A stretch of DNA of 64,000 bases from Alopecurus myosuroides (taxonomy: Eukaryota; Streptophyta; Magnoliopsida; Poales; Poaceae), in assembly GCA_028641055.1 (NCBI GenBank), contig CM054057.1, forward strand, positions 402,866,814-402,930,813, in the 5' to 3' direction. The notes under the pieces were generated by a model. That model was not told the DNA's origin and searched no databases. It saw only the letters and a program-made list of their open reading frames with translations. The position numbers and the translations under genes are program-made. Below, one piece after another: positions 10,970-23,200 of the stretch. The number at the start of each line of letters is the position of its first letter. Positions within the stretch are counted from its first letter, which is position 1.

Positions 10970-13900
10970 CTATCCATCACATAGACGTTTACTAAGCAAC
11001 CAGCCACCCTCGATGAAGATAGCCTGAACGACCGCCATAAGACAAGTGCATCCACCATCCAAACGAACACGCTGGTCCTCTGGCAGAAGATGAGACCATT
11101 GATGCATCCAATAGTTGGCCTGATGGATAACCTGCAAAAAATTCCCAACTTTCTCATTGTTAAAAATAATCCCATTTCTGTGATTCCATACAGTCCACAG
11201 TAAAGCACATACTCCTATGCGTATAAGTGCTTCCGAAACTTTATCAACTCCACACAACCAATTACCAAACAAATTTGGAACATTAGCAGGAGGTGAGATG
11301 CTAAAAGTAAAATGCACGAGCCTCCAAATCTTTTTAACAAAATCACAAGATATAAAAAGATGAGTAACCATTTCATTATCTCCACAGAACACACATTTTT
11401 TACATGCATCCCAATTTCTCCTAGCAAGATTATCTTTAATCATCAATTCTTTCCTAGATAGAAACCACATAAAAATCTTTATTTTCAAAGGCACCTTTAA
11501 TTTCCACAAATATTTGTTAAGTAATCTAACATCTTCATTCATAACTTCCGCATATAATGATTTGAGAGAATAAATTCCAGAATTGGTGAGGTTCCAACGG
11601 CAACCATCCTGATTACCAGATAAAGAAACATCCATTAATCTTTCCATTAGATGCAACCATCTTTCCCATTTATCTCCAATAAGAGCACGACGAAAATGCA
11701 AAGCAGAAGGTAGTTGACCAAGCACATTGGACACTAAAATATTCTTATTACTCACAATTGAGTACAACGAAGGGTATTGGATAGCAAGAGGTAAATACCC
11801 AAGCCAACAATCCTCCCAAAATCTAATCCTCTCACCATTTCCAAGTGTGAGTTTAACATGTTTGAAAAAATCATCTTTAACCCGCAAAATACCTTTCCAA
11901 AAAGGTGAATCTGTAGGTTTAGCCTCCAACTCGGCCAAAGTTTTGTCACCCAAGTACTTATTAGTCAATAATTCATGCCATATTCCTTGCTCATTTAATA
12001 GTTTAAACAACCATTTACTTAAAAGACATCGATTTTTAACCTCCAAAACTTCTATACCTAGTCCACCTTGATCTTTAGGTCGACAAACAATATTCCACTT
12101 TGTCAAGCGATATTTCTTTTTGACATGAACACTCTGCTAGAAAAATCTAGATCTATAGAAATCTATTCTTTTTCGTACCCCAATAGGAACCTCAAAGAAA
12201 TAAAAAAAGGAACATAGGTAGACTAGATAACACCGAATTAACTAACACAAGCCGATCCCCATAAGATAATAATTTTCTAGCCCAAGAACTCAATTTCTTC
12301 TCAAAACGGTCCTCTACGACCTTCCATTCCTTAATAAGAAGCCTCCTATAATGAATTGGTATGCCAAGATAGCTGAATGGTAGATCACCAACTTCACATC
12401 CAAAGATACAACGGTAATCATCCATATGCTCACGAGCCTTACCAAAACAAAATATCTCGCTTTTATGAAAGTTTATTTTTAACCCGGACAATTGTTCAAA
12501 CATAGATAAAATTAGCTTCATGTTGACATCTTTGTCTAGATCATGTTCTAAGAAAAGAACATTATCATTAGCATATTGAAGAATCGATATCCCCCTTCCA
12601 CTAAATGTGGCACTAAGCCACCCACCTGATTATCCTCCTTAGCTCTAGCAATAAGAACTGCTATCGGAGACATGGGATATCCTTTCCTCAATCCTTTTAG
12701 AGTTTGGAAGAAATGACCAATGTCATCATTTACTCTAATACCAACACTCCCTCCTTGCACAAAACGAGCGACCCACTCACACCATGTTGGACTAAATCCT
12801 TTCATACGCAAAGTTTGTTGAAGAAAAGCCCAATTTACTTTATCATAAGCCTTTTCAAAATCAATTTTGAATATCACCCCATCCATTTTCTTCCTATGAA
12901 GCTCACGGATGGTTTCATGTAAGACTACAACTCCCTCAAGAATATTTCTACCAGGAAGAAAAGCTGACTGAGATGGTTTAATCACTTTCTGAGCAATAGA
13001 AGTCACCCTATTTGTACCCACTTTAGTAAAAATCTTGAAACTAACATTCAACAGGCAAATTGGTCTGTATTGTTCGATCCTACATGCATATTCCTTCTTA
13101 GGTAATAAAGTGATAACACCATAGTTAAGTTTAAATAACGGAAGATTACCCGCATGAAATTTGAGCAAACATACCCATCAAGTCAACCTTGACGAACTCC
13201 CAACATTTCTGATAAAATTCAGTAGGAAATCCGTCAGGACCCGGAGCCTTATTATGTTCCATTTGAGAAATAGCATCAAATACTTCTTTCTCAGAGAACA
13301 AAGAAGTAAGGTACTAATTTTCTTCTGGAGATACCTGAGGTAAATCCTCAGTAAAAGTTTCAACCAGAGAGAAAGAGGATGGAGCCGATGCCCCAAATAA
13401 ACTCGTGTAATATTGTGAAATAAAACATTTCAAATTTTCTTGCCCCACAATGGTGCCTTCGTCTTGTTCAAGTTGATAGATTTTTTTATTCCTACGTTTG
13501 CCATTAGCAATTAAATGAAAGTATCTAGTATTACTCCCACCCTGCTGCACATGTCTCACCTTTGCACCTTGAGCCCATTTAGATTCCTCTTCTCTACGTA
13601 GCTTAGTCAAAAAATCATCTGCATGTCTCTTAACCTCACATTCCTCCTCACTAAGGGGAGATGTCTCAGCTTTGATATCTAATTCATTAATAAGTAACAA
13701 TAGACGATCTTGCTGTAGTTTATATTCACCACTAATATGTTTGGCCCAACCTCTGAGAAAACTCCGTATGTATCTAATTTTTGATTGCCAAATTTCAATA
13801 GAATTTGACCCAATGGTCACTTCATTCCACTTTTCTTTAATCATATCCAAAAAACCCTCTCGTGCAAACCAAGCCAACTCAAAAGAGAATGCCGATGAAT

Positions 13901-14625
13901 TCCCAACATCAGCAGGTAACCCAAAATCAATAAGTAAAGGAACATGATCAGACTCAGTCCTAGTTAGAGCCCGAACCGATACGAGAGGATATTTTTGTTC
14001 CCACTCAACAGAAGCCAAAAATCTATCTAGCTTTTCGAGAGTAGGTGTAGGATGTCTACTCACCCACGTATATTGACGTCCTGACATCTCTAAATCTTTC
14101 AAATCCAGACTCTCTAAGATTGCGTTAAAAATCACTGGCCAACGAGCATTGAAGTTATCATTATTTTTTTCTTCCCTTCTTCTAATAATGTTAAAGTCCC
14201 CCCAATCAACATTGCTAGAGACTCCCCTCACAAATACGAACAAGTTCCGCAAGGAAAGCAGGTTTTTTATCATCTTGGGCAGCCCCATAAACCACCACAA
14301 AAGCCCATTGGAAGCCATCTTCCTTAGACTTTAAATGAAACTTAACACAAAAATCACCCGCAAACACATCAATAACCGAGATGGTAGCAGGGTTAAAACC
14401 TGCTAGAATACCTCCCGCCTTCCCATGGGGTGGTAAACAATACCACGTAAAATCTACCCCTCCCACAAGATGTCGTAAAAAATGTGCACAAAAGTTTGAT
14501 ATCCCTGTCTTCAATAAGGCAAAAAAATCAATACTATTCTCCCGAACAGTTTCATTAATAGCAAGATGCTTAGCCGTGTCTCCTAACCCATTTGAATTCC
14601 AAATAAAACCTCTCATCTCCCTCAC
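10970..14625 (-). pseudogene. LINE ORF2: endonuclease, reverse transcriptase, zf-RVT
   Basis: Starts at 14625 (MREMRGFIWNSNGLGDTAKH), an apurinic endonuclease-like N-terminus. The endonuclease continues after a frameshift near 14220-14318 with GDFNII, YTWVS and the catalytic-type SDHVPLL. The RT follows at about 13170-12190: YRPICLLNVSFKI, QSAFLPGRNI and KIDFEKAYDKVNW, then a break near 12650 where the SPILFN-type block is lost. The catalytic YADD box reads YAND, and GLKINFHKSE follows. The C-terminal part (12106-10970) has the zf-RVT motif CVFCGDNEMVTHLFISC. This enzyme would nick target DNA and reverse transcribe the LINE RNA. Frameshifts at about 14220, 13170, 12600 and 12150 and the lost Asp make it dead. 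Confidence 0.85.
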
Positions 14626-17600
14626 TTTTGTTTCTACCCGTATTTAGTCTGGCACTACGCCTAGGAAAATGTCCAGTAGACACAACTGTCCTGGACTTCT
14701 TAGTATGCTTCAAAGAAATAATAGGAATCTCCAACGAATTCCCTCCCTCATTATCATTCTCTAAATCAATGTCCTCACACAGATTAGCTGCCCTCTGTAA
14801 AACTAGACTAGATGAACTAGAAGGTAACACATCCAGTAAGTTATTTTTTAGAACCACACGGTTCCTAAAAGTTTCAATATGTTCAAGAGAATTAACCGTT
14901 GTGTTCACCTCCTCTACTGATTTTCCTAACAAAACACCCAACTTAGCCGCACGAGATATAATAGCATCATTAGGTAAAGAAGCAAATGAAAGACTTGCTG
15001 TAATACCTGAAGTTAAATCATCTCGTTGTGCTGCACGTATGGATGCCCTTTCCTGGATAGAGATATCCGCATCGGGCTGAGCTCGGATCCTAGCACTTGA
15101 GCGTAACCCCGCTGATGAGGGGTCTGAAATCCCGCCAAATGCAATAACCTCCTCGCGAGAATGCCTCACAGATGACACAATAGTCGGTGACTGAATCCGT
15201 TCCTCCTCCTCTGAAAATAACCGTCGTCCAATAAAAGAATCCCTCTGATGACCTGAATAAATCCCCTCAGTATTCATCCGAGTATCCGAAACTGACGCAA
15301 CATCAATAGCAATATCAATGATCGGAGATGCCACACCGTCAACACGTTGCCCATCTCCTTTCTTCTCAGCACTAGATGATCCAAGCTGAGCCACTATACC
15401 CATCTCCTCTCCCTTCCCAACATCAAGACCATCCATCGACCGTGACAGTTTAGCACACGCAGCAGCATGCTGCTGCAACACCACAACAGCCTGCCCAGGC
15501 TCCATACCGTCAGCAGTCGTACGCACGGCAGTGGGTACAACCACCGCGGCAACATGCCGTGAGGCTACGACATCCTGCCGTGCTTCCACGGTAGCCTGAC
15601 CCTTCAACGCGGCAGAAGTAGCAGGCAGAAAATCCTGCCCCGCAACCAATCCACTGTCTGCTTTAACAGAACCCGAGACCACCTCCTTACGAGTAGACAA
15701 TGGCTGTAGAATAATAGGATCAACACCCGTGACAACCACATTATCAATATCATTGGGATTAGAAGGAGAATAGAAATCAGTACGCATTGTGCCCTCCTCG
15801 CACCCGGCACCAACATCAACCGCATCATCTTTTCCGAAAAAAATAGAAGGTCAATTGCAGCTCTAGCCTTTGCAAAGAAATCCTTGACTTGTGGAGAAAA
15901 AATCACACCCCCTAGCTGATTGTGTTTACCAACAGAACCACCACCTTGGTCAAGCATAGGATCAACACCCGAGTCCACATTAGACCCCACCCCCTTGATC
16001 TCTTCTGACTTGCTTCCTTATCAAAAGCATCTTGAAAATCATCTCCAAGGCCATCATCATCATCCTTGCTATCATCATTGTCAGTCATAATGACATCTGG
16101 TGTACTCTTATCTTCCCCCTCTACCTCAAAAGCCAACCTATATAATCCATCCTTTATAAAAAGAGGGAAAGTTGTGGGTATTTTTGTATAGTCAAGGCAA
16201 CCAACTAGAATTCTCAATATTTTCTTCTCTCTAGTAAACTCCATATCAATACTCACTGGCTTTCCCAATAGAAATCCAACAAACCACATAGCAAGATAGT
16301 CACCAAGATGATCCTCTGGAATACCCGAGATTCTCACCCAAAAATTTGGTAGAGTATCCTCTGGTTCAATTTCACGTCTCTACAGTCAACTTACAAGGGC
16401 TATTTGGCACACAAAAAGTACCAAACACCTGCAACCTCTCAAGATCTTGCTTAGAAGGAAACTGAACTTGAAATATGTTTTGACCCTTCCTTGTAACAAC
16501 CCACTGAAAGTTATCTCTAGGAACCAGCCATTGGAGTTGTAGAATGATTTGTGGTATGCTCAAATCCCCTCCGGGCACCACCAACGAGGCTAACCGATGG
16601 TTTAAAAGCTTTGGCCTGTAAGTCTCAGAGCATTGAACACCAAAAAACATCAGCTCCTCATGAGCAAAACCATACTGAATAAGAGGTGGTTTGGGGGCCG
16701 ACAATAGCTTGCAAGAGCCATTAATATGTTTTCTATTCTCACAAATCAGACACATATCAGTAGCACATTCTCCCAACGCATGACCACTCAACCCACATCT
16801 GAAACACCTATTTTTATCCACATTTTTTTCTTTCACCAGAGCATCTGCAACTTTATCTGAAGAAACTACTTGAGACCCAATGTCCCTAACTTGAGCTCCC
16901 ACAGTCACCGGTACCCCAAGTGCTTATTGAATCGGATAGTTCACTCCGGGTCTTGCCCCACAGCAGCACCAGCGAGTGGAGCATTATTAGCCGGTGCAAT
17001 ATCAGCAGCAGCAGGCCGCAATGGCTGCACTTGAGTTGCAACATGATTCACAACAGGAACAGAATTAGCCACAGGTGCAACCACCCGATCTTGACCATGG
17101 ACAACAGCTCTAACAGGAGGTACGTCTCGTCTAACATAACCGTAACCAAAACCCCTGCCAACTCCTCCCCGACCTCGAGGAAATCCATGTCCCTGATTCT
17201 CATACCGTTGCCTTCCACGTCCCCCATGATATCCATTATTCTGGAACTGAGCCCTCTAGCCTTGATTGAAGTGACCAGCCGCAGCCGCGTTAAATGCAAA
17301 GGGTACCGCCATCGGAGCCACCGGAGCAGCGTTAGCACCCCCAAAATTCCTGGCCTCGCCTTGCTGCACAACGGCGTTCGGTGCGGCTACACCCGAACCC
17401 TGAGCATTGACCCCGCGACCAGCATGGCCACTCGGCCCGCCTTCATCATGGTTCCCACCAAAACCCTAATAATGGTGGCCGGCAGTGTAGATCTACCTCC
17501 ACCTCGGCCAGCCATCGTTGCCTCGCGACGAGCGCAAACGAACTGAGCAGAGCCGGCGGCGCACTTCCACACAAAACCTAGGAGAGGCCGGAATCCTCGA

Positions 17601-18190
17601 CCACTCGGCTAAATCCTCGATCCCGATACCACACGGGCCTTGACCCCAAGGCCCAGGCCACCGTTCGTGTCCAATCGAGAAGAACCCGTATGACAGCCCA
17701 ATGGCCGTACATCACGTTTCTTCCAAACCGTTGTTCGGAATCCAATGTCCCTATTTGAAAATTTCCGCACATCACGCACCTTCCAAACTTTGGATCGGGA
17801 TCCAACGTCCCGTTTTGAAAATGGAGAAGATGTAACCTTTGAACTCGATGCAGTCGATCGGCACTCCAGCGTCCCCTTTGAAGCGAACCTCCGATGCTGC
17901 ACCAACGTCCACCCTTCTTCGTCCAGACCATCATCAAACGTAGTCGTCGGCGGTAAAGCAGGTAGTTTGATCGGCGCAATACAGGATCTTGAAACCTGCG
18001 TAAAAACATGTGAAGGCGATAACGCCATTACCTGCCGTGCCGCCTCCCATTGAGCCTTGCTCTTGGCAGCCCTCTTAGCCGCCCTCCCACTAGACGACGC
18101 CGGGAGATCCCGATCGATGACTGACGCAGGAGTCGCGCAAAACGACAAGATAGACCTCTCAATGGCATCCTCCTGAGAAACCCGCTCCAC
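14570..18190 (-). pseudogene. LINE ORF1: DUF4283-like and CCHC zinc-knuckle protein
   Basis: Minus-strand frames in series: 18190-17609 (MERVSQEDAIERSILSF, basic and Ser-rich), 16908-16372 with the knuckle CFRCGLSGHALGEC followed by CLICENRKH, 16337-15912 with MRISGIPEDHLGDYL and FLLGKPVSIDMEF (DUF4283-like), and 15787-14570, a low-complexity tail. ORF1 proteins of plant L1 elements bind the element RNA. The frames are separated by stops or frameshifts. The last one overlaps the ORF2 start at 14625, as is common in these LINEs. Confidence 0.75.
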
Positions 18191-18345
18191 GACATCATCA
18201 TCGTCATCATCAGTAAGGGCCCAGAAGCGGCCGCCGACCGCCGATGATCTGCATGGCTAGCAGGTGAGGTAGAAACGACGTCCGCCTCGGGATCGCCCAC
18301 CTCCGAAAAAACCGGCATCGCTACCACTACCTCACCGGAGCCCTT

Positions 18346-18535
18346 AGGGAAGTTTCTTGAGCATGTCCATCTCCTTGTCATCAGTGACGGCAGCCCATCT
18401 CTCGCTCTCATACTTCCATACCCTCTGGCCTCTGTCATAGTCGGGACGAAAGCTATCCACCATTCCATGTCCTGCAACAACAGCGACATCTTCCGCTTTC
18501 CTAGCTAGAACGGCGTGCAAGAGTACATGCAACAA
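18346..18535 (-). pseudogene. Possible captured host-gene fragment (right of LINE)
   Basis: A 63-codon minus-strand frame with ordinary-protein composition: ARKAEDVAVVAGHGMVDSF, then DYDRGQRVWKYESERWAAV and KEMDMLKKLP. It stops at a TAA that overlaps the LINE target duplication. It does not look like a TE protein and I cannot name it. Together with the island at 10560-10760 it brackets the LINE, so both may derive from one captured gene into which the LINE inserted. Confidence 0.45.
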
Positions 18536-19728
18536 GATTCATGTTATATTACTAAAATTGATTTCTATAGTTATACGAGGCGCAAGCATATGCAGAGAAA
18601 GATCTGCATTTATCGACAAAGTAACACTAAGGGGTATAACATTGTTTTATGTTTATAGTTTATACATCATCTTACACAGAAGTTATTTCTTGCTGGTGTT
18701 CCCAGTAAGGTCAATGTATTAATATATGTTTCTTCTGTCATGCTTAATATAAATACGAGGCAACAACTGGATATTTTAGTGATAAAGCAAGGAGACAGAT
18801 ATTAAAAAAATCCCACTAATCATACTGCATAATATATATGACCCATACATGCATGAGATCTAACAACTTTAGTATTAGTCACTAAAATGGTTGCAAGTGA
18901 CACTTATAGTTTCCTTAATTTCTGATGCTTCAAGTTTGCACTGAAATTCGTATCGACACGAAAAGAAGCCGGAAAATATATTTAAGAGAAACCTCATTGG
19001 AGACACAACCAAGTGGAGGGGCAAGGGTAACGAACAAGAAGATGGATGCATGATGGTCGCCAAGAATTTTTTGCCGTTGTTGTTACCTACCTATCGAATC
19101 TGAGATTCCAAATGTTTCATGGATATTTTATGCGCGGCGCAAATAAATGTGCCTATCTTTTTTATAACACAAATATCTCCATGGAATTTTATATTTATAT
19201 GTGTGGTATATGTGTCGATAAAATAAAATTAAAGTTTTCGTGGCAACGCACGGGCATTCTACTAGTTATGTTAGTAAGCACAAAGAATTTGAGGATAGAT
19301 CCTTAGCTGAACTTGCTCCAGATTATGAAACCGCTGCAACATCTCTAGTTCGTATGCTGGAAGCTAGATTTGTTAACCTTAATACCATAATACAACATGT
19401 GTTCCTCAACCTTGATAACAGTAAGGATAGCGAAAAAAGAGAGTTTATTCTAGAAACTTTGTTTCAAGAATTTGGTGATATTACCATTGAGGCTAGAAAA
19501 GTTTTTAACCGATTTGAGATGTCATGCTCATGTGTAGATGTTAATAGCACACTGGGTAAAGCCAATAATAAGGAAATTAACATACCAATACCCTTTAAAT
19601 TGGTAGGAATGCATGAAGCTCTAGAAAAGAATTTTTATTGGATTGTTCCTGCAAACCCATTTGATGAAAGTAGTGTGCCTAAAAGTGCTGATAAAGGGAC
19701 ATCTAAAACTTCTATAGATGAAATATAA

Positions 19729-20295
19729 TTCATTGTTGAGGAGATTTCTAAGCTTAATTTTGATGCTTCTTCACTTGAAAATACTTGAGTTGCTTTCTAT
19801 GCCTAGCTGAAAGGCGTTAAAGAAAATCGCTACCGGGAGACAACCCGTTTTATTTCTCCATTTTCAACCCGTTTTCCGTCGTTTTTTTTGTTTTGTTTGC
19901 ACCTGGGTGTTTTCTATTTCCTTAGCAACCCCGCTGTATATTTTCTTTTGTGTCTTTGTTGAGCCAAGTAAATCCTCTAGTGGAAAGTTGAGACTATATT
20001 TCGGATTTCTGCTCAGGAAACATATTTCTGCTGTTCACTGTTAAATTCGTATAAAATCACAGAAAATTCAAAATGACCTGAATTTTTTTGTACGTAATCC
20101 TGTGTTATATACGCAACTTTTCTTAGTTGAACATTTTTTGATTTGAGGAACAGAAGATTTTGGAAAAAAAATCATCTTTATCTGCTGTCCTGTTTTGACA
20201 GATTTCCGCCAATAATTGCATTTGCATCTTAATCTCTTTCTTTTGGTATTCTTTTGAGAAAAAGAGTTTTAGAAGAAGTTGTGACAGTAAATAAT
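19729..20295 (+). other. Post-ORF non-coding region of element I
   Basis: AT-rich, no ORF. It matches the region after the ORF of F (54570-54960). The last recognisable element I sequence lies near 20250; Tat-like protease coding is clear from about 20310. Confidence 0.6.
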
Positions 20296-20299
20296 GTGT

Positions 20300-23200
20300 T
20301 TATGATTGTCGCTGTCTGGAAGACGCTCGTGGACGGAGGCGCTGGCCTCAACATGATCTCTCTCGAGACCTTCGAGAAGCTGCGCATCCCGCGCGACCGC
20401 CTCAAGGCCACCAGGCCGTTCACTAGAGTAACCAGCGGCACAACCGTGCCGCTGGGAAGATTTCGGCTGGCGGTCACATTTTGCACTCGCAAAAACTACC
20501 GCACCGAGGAAGTCTACTTCGACGTTGCCACATCGGGCTTCCCTACAACGCCATACTCGGCTACCCAGCGCTGGCCAAGTTCATGGCCGTCACACACCAC
20601 GCGTACAACATGGTCAAGATGCCCGAGAGCAGCGGACCCCTCGCTGTTCACGGGGACGTGAAGGATGCAGTGCTTTCCATGGAGGATGCCTACAAGGAGG
20701 CGGCAGCATCACACCCCATCGACGAGGGCAACCTCGGGGACGCTGTCGAGCCTCCGAAGAAGAAGCAACTGTTCTCTCACGAGAGGGCGGCTACAAAGAA
20801 GGTCTCCATGAACCCCGATGGGATGGGGCCCTCACTCACCATTGGAGCCAGGTTGCCTCCCAAATAGGAAAGCACGCTCGTCGCCTTCTACGGGAAAACG
20901 CGGACATGTTCGCACGAACATCATCCGATATGCCCGGTGTACCAAGGGATGTGATCGAGCACCATCTGGCGGTGTGCCCGGGCACATGCCCGGTCAAGCA
21001 GAAGGGCTGTCGCCAGGGCCCGAAGAAGCAGGAATTCATCGTTCGGGAAGTGGATAAGCTTCTGGACGCCAAGATCATCCGCGAGATGATCCACACTGAG
21101 TGGATCTCCAACCCCGTCGTCGTCTCCAAGCACACGGGTGAGGACGTCTCTGCGTGGACTTCACCGACCGTAACAAGGCCTGCCCAAAGGATCCATATCC
21201 TCTCCCAAGGATCAATCAAATAGTGGACTCCACCGCCCGGTGTGACTTCCTCTGTTTCCTGGACGCTTTTTCAGGCTATCATCAGACCAAGATGGCCCAG
21301 GAGGACGAAGAGAAGACCACCTTCATGACACCCTGCGGGGTGTTGTCGCTACGTCTGCATGCCCTTTGGTCTGTAAAACGTGGAAGCCACCTTCCAGCAG
21401 CTCATGCGTATCACCCTGGGGAAGTAGATAGGGAAGAACGCGTAGGCCTACGTCGACGACATCATCGTCAAGACTCGCGAAGAGCCCACGCTCATCGATG
21501 ACCTCGTGGAGACGTTCCAGAACCTCTGCAGGGTCAACATCATGCTCAACCCCGACAAATGCGTATTCGGGGTTGCGGCAGGGAAGCTGCTGGGCTTCCT
21601 TGTGTCCCACCGGCGCATCAAGGCCAACCCCGACAAGATTCGGGCCATTGAAGAAATGCAACCTCCACGACGACTGAAGAATATGCAACGCCTCGCGGGA
21701 TGCGTGGCGGCGCTGGGGCGCTTCATTTCCAAGTTCAGCGACAAGGCTCTGCCATTCTTTAAACTCCTGAAGCATTCAGGTCCATTCAAATGGACTGCCG
21801 AGGCAGCTGCTGCATTTGGGGAGCTCAAAAGGTATCTGGCAAACCCTCCTATACTCGTCGCACCGCGACCGTGGGAGCCGCTGCGCCTGTCCCTGGCGGC
21901 CACTCCTGAGACAGTCAGCGCTGCACTCGTAGCTTTAAGGCCAACTGGTAAGAGAAGAGCGGCCCTGCCCGACCAGAAGCCCACGCCCGCTTCTCCCCGA
22001 GAGGATCCCGTTGCAGGTCAAGACCTCCACAAGGAGGATACCCTCATGCAGCCTCAGGAGCGCCACAATGCGTCAGGACAACTCACTGTCGGGACCTCTC
22101 CAGTCTCTCTCGTCGAACACCATGTCTACTTTGTTAGCACCGTGCTTTGAGACGCCCGCGAGAGGTACCCCGTGCAGCAGAAGCTCCTGTACGCGCTCCT
22201 TGTAGCTTCGAGGAAGCTTCTCCACTACTTCGAGGGGCACCCCAGCACCGTGGTGCCAACCTTCCCCCTTGAGCAGATCCTTCAAAATTCCAACGCCACG
22301 GGGCGTGTCACAGAGTGGGCTATCGAGCTCCAGTTCCTCACATCCAACACCATCAAGGGAGAAGTTCTGGTGGAGTTCAACGCAGAGTGGACAAACCCAC
22401 CGCCAGAAGAAAACCCTGAAGAGGAGACAACCGTCCCCGGAAAGCTGGCTCCCGGTGAATGGACCATGCACTTTGACAGCGCCTTCTCCTCCAGGGGCTC
22501 AGGGGCGGGCGTAGTGCTTACGTCGCCAACTCGCGACAATCTATACTACGCCGTCCAAGTCCAGTTTGGCCACAAGGCCAAAGTATCCAACAACATCGCC
22601 GATTACGAGGAACTCCTCGCGGGCATCAGGGCCGCCATCGCCCTGGGCGTCAAGTGCCTCGTCATCAAGGGAGACTCTCAGCTCCTGCTAAACTTCTCCA
22701 ACAAGAGCTACGTCGCCAAGGACAAGCACATGGCTCTACACCTTGAGGAAGTTTGCAAGCTCGAAAAGCGCTTCCTCGGCCTAGAGTTGCAGCATATCCC
22801 GCGCGGGAACAACCAAGAAACAGACAACCTCGCCAAGCGAGCGTCAAGAAACTAGGTGGAGGCCCAGGCGTCTTTGAAGAGAGGCTCGCCAAGCCATCCA
22901 TCATACCTCCTGTCGACGATGAAGAGCCACAAGGCCACCAGCACCTCGAGGAGGAGCTTCCACCTGCTCCCTCCCAAGGTGCATCAGACTGCGGGATTCC
23001 CTTGGAAAACCGCCTGGTGCTTGCCTTCACTCACGAGAAAGCATGCTGGAACAAGAGCACGATCGACTACCTGCAGAAGGGTGACCTCCCCGAAGACGAA
23101 GCAGAGGCCTAGCAGGTCGCCACTCGATCCAAGATATACTGCGTCATTGACTCCAAGCTGTACCGAAGGCGCCCGAACGGCGTGGCACTGCTATGCGTCC

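Larger units (their letters stand above)
10782..18333 (-). mobile_element. L1-type LINE retrotransposon
   Basis: Minus-strand non-LTR element of 7.55 kb, flanked by a 12-bp target-site duplication ACCGGAGCCCTT at 10770-10781 and 18334-18345. The 3' end on the minus strand reads CCCTTTTCAAAATA, a short A-rich tail. It carries ORF1 (zinc knuckle) and ORF2 (endonuclease, RT, C-terminal zinc domain), both broken. It is inserted inside the Helitron. Confidence 0.9.
10098..19265 (+). mobile_element. Non-autonomous Helitron (9.2 kb) carrying a LINE
   Basis: The 5' end is TCTCTACTATATAATTT, the plant Helitron start. The 3' end is CTAG at 19262-19265. It is preceded by a weak hairpin (CGTG 19239-19242, loop GCAACG, CACG 19249-19252), a decayed form of the grass Helitron hairpin CCCGTGGCAACGCACGGG. 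The insertion is between A (10097) and T (19266) with no duplication, as Helitrons do. Excision restores the host ORF in frame. Without the LINE it is about 1.6 kb and has no Rep/helicase. 10098-10559 and 18536-19265 are AT-rich with no credible gene. Confidence 0.85.
10012..19728 (+). pseudogene. Leader-proximal ORF of element I, split by a Helitron
   Basis: Starts at the ATG at 10012 (MILPKFTLKDVPIGRGD), runs to 10097, is interrupted by the Helitron at 10098-19265, and resumes in the same frame at 19266 (YVSKHKEFEDRSLAELAPD) to the stop at 19726-19728. Apart from the insertion I see no stop or frameshift in about 183 codons. It sits in the gag position. I see no zinc knuckle or other named motif, and it does not match the ORF of element F although the LTRs are related. 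It is probably the gag-like product of a non-autonomous family. Function unknown. Confidence 0.65.
8079..20295 (+). mobile_element. Athila-like retrotransposon I, 3' truncated
   Basis: Plus-strand element inserted in H; the 5 bp before it are GAAGG. Order: LTR 8079-9663, three primer-binding-site repeats 9664-9860, leader 9861-10011, ORF 10012-19728 split by a Helitron, then about 570 bp of non-coding sequence. That last part matches F at 54570-54960 (the CCTAGCT...AAAGGCGTTAAA block). At about 20250-20310 it changes abruptly into the protease region of a Tat-like element, so its pol, if any, and its 3' LTR are lost. Confidence 0.75.

Noticed and set aside
18875..19063. 62-codon minus-strand ORF in the right end of the Helitron
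   Set aside because: Short, in AT-rich sequence, no motif; could be another captured piece but not supportable.
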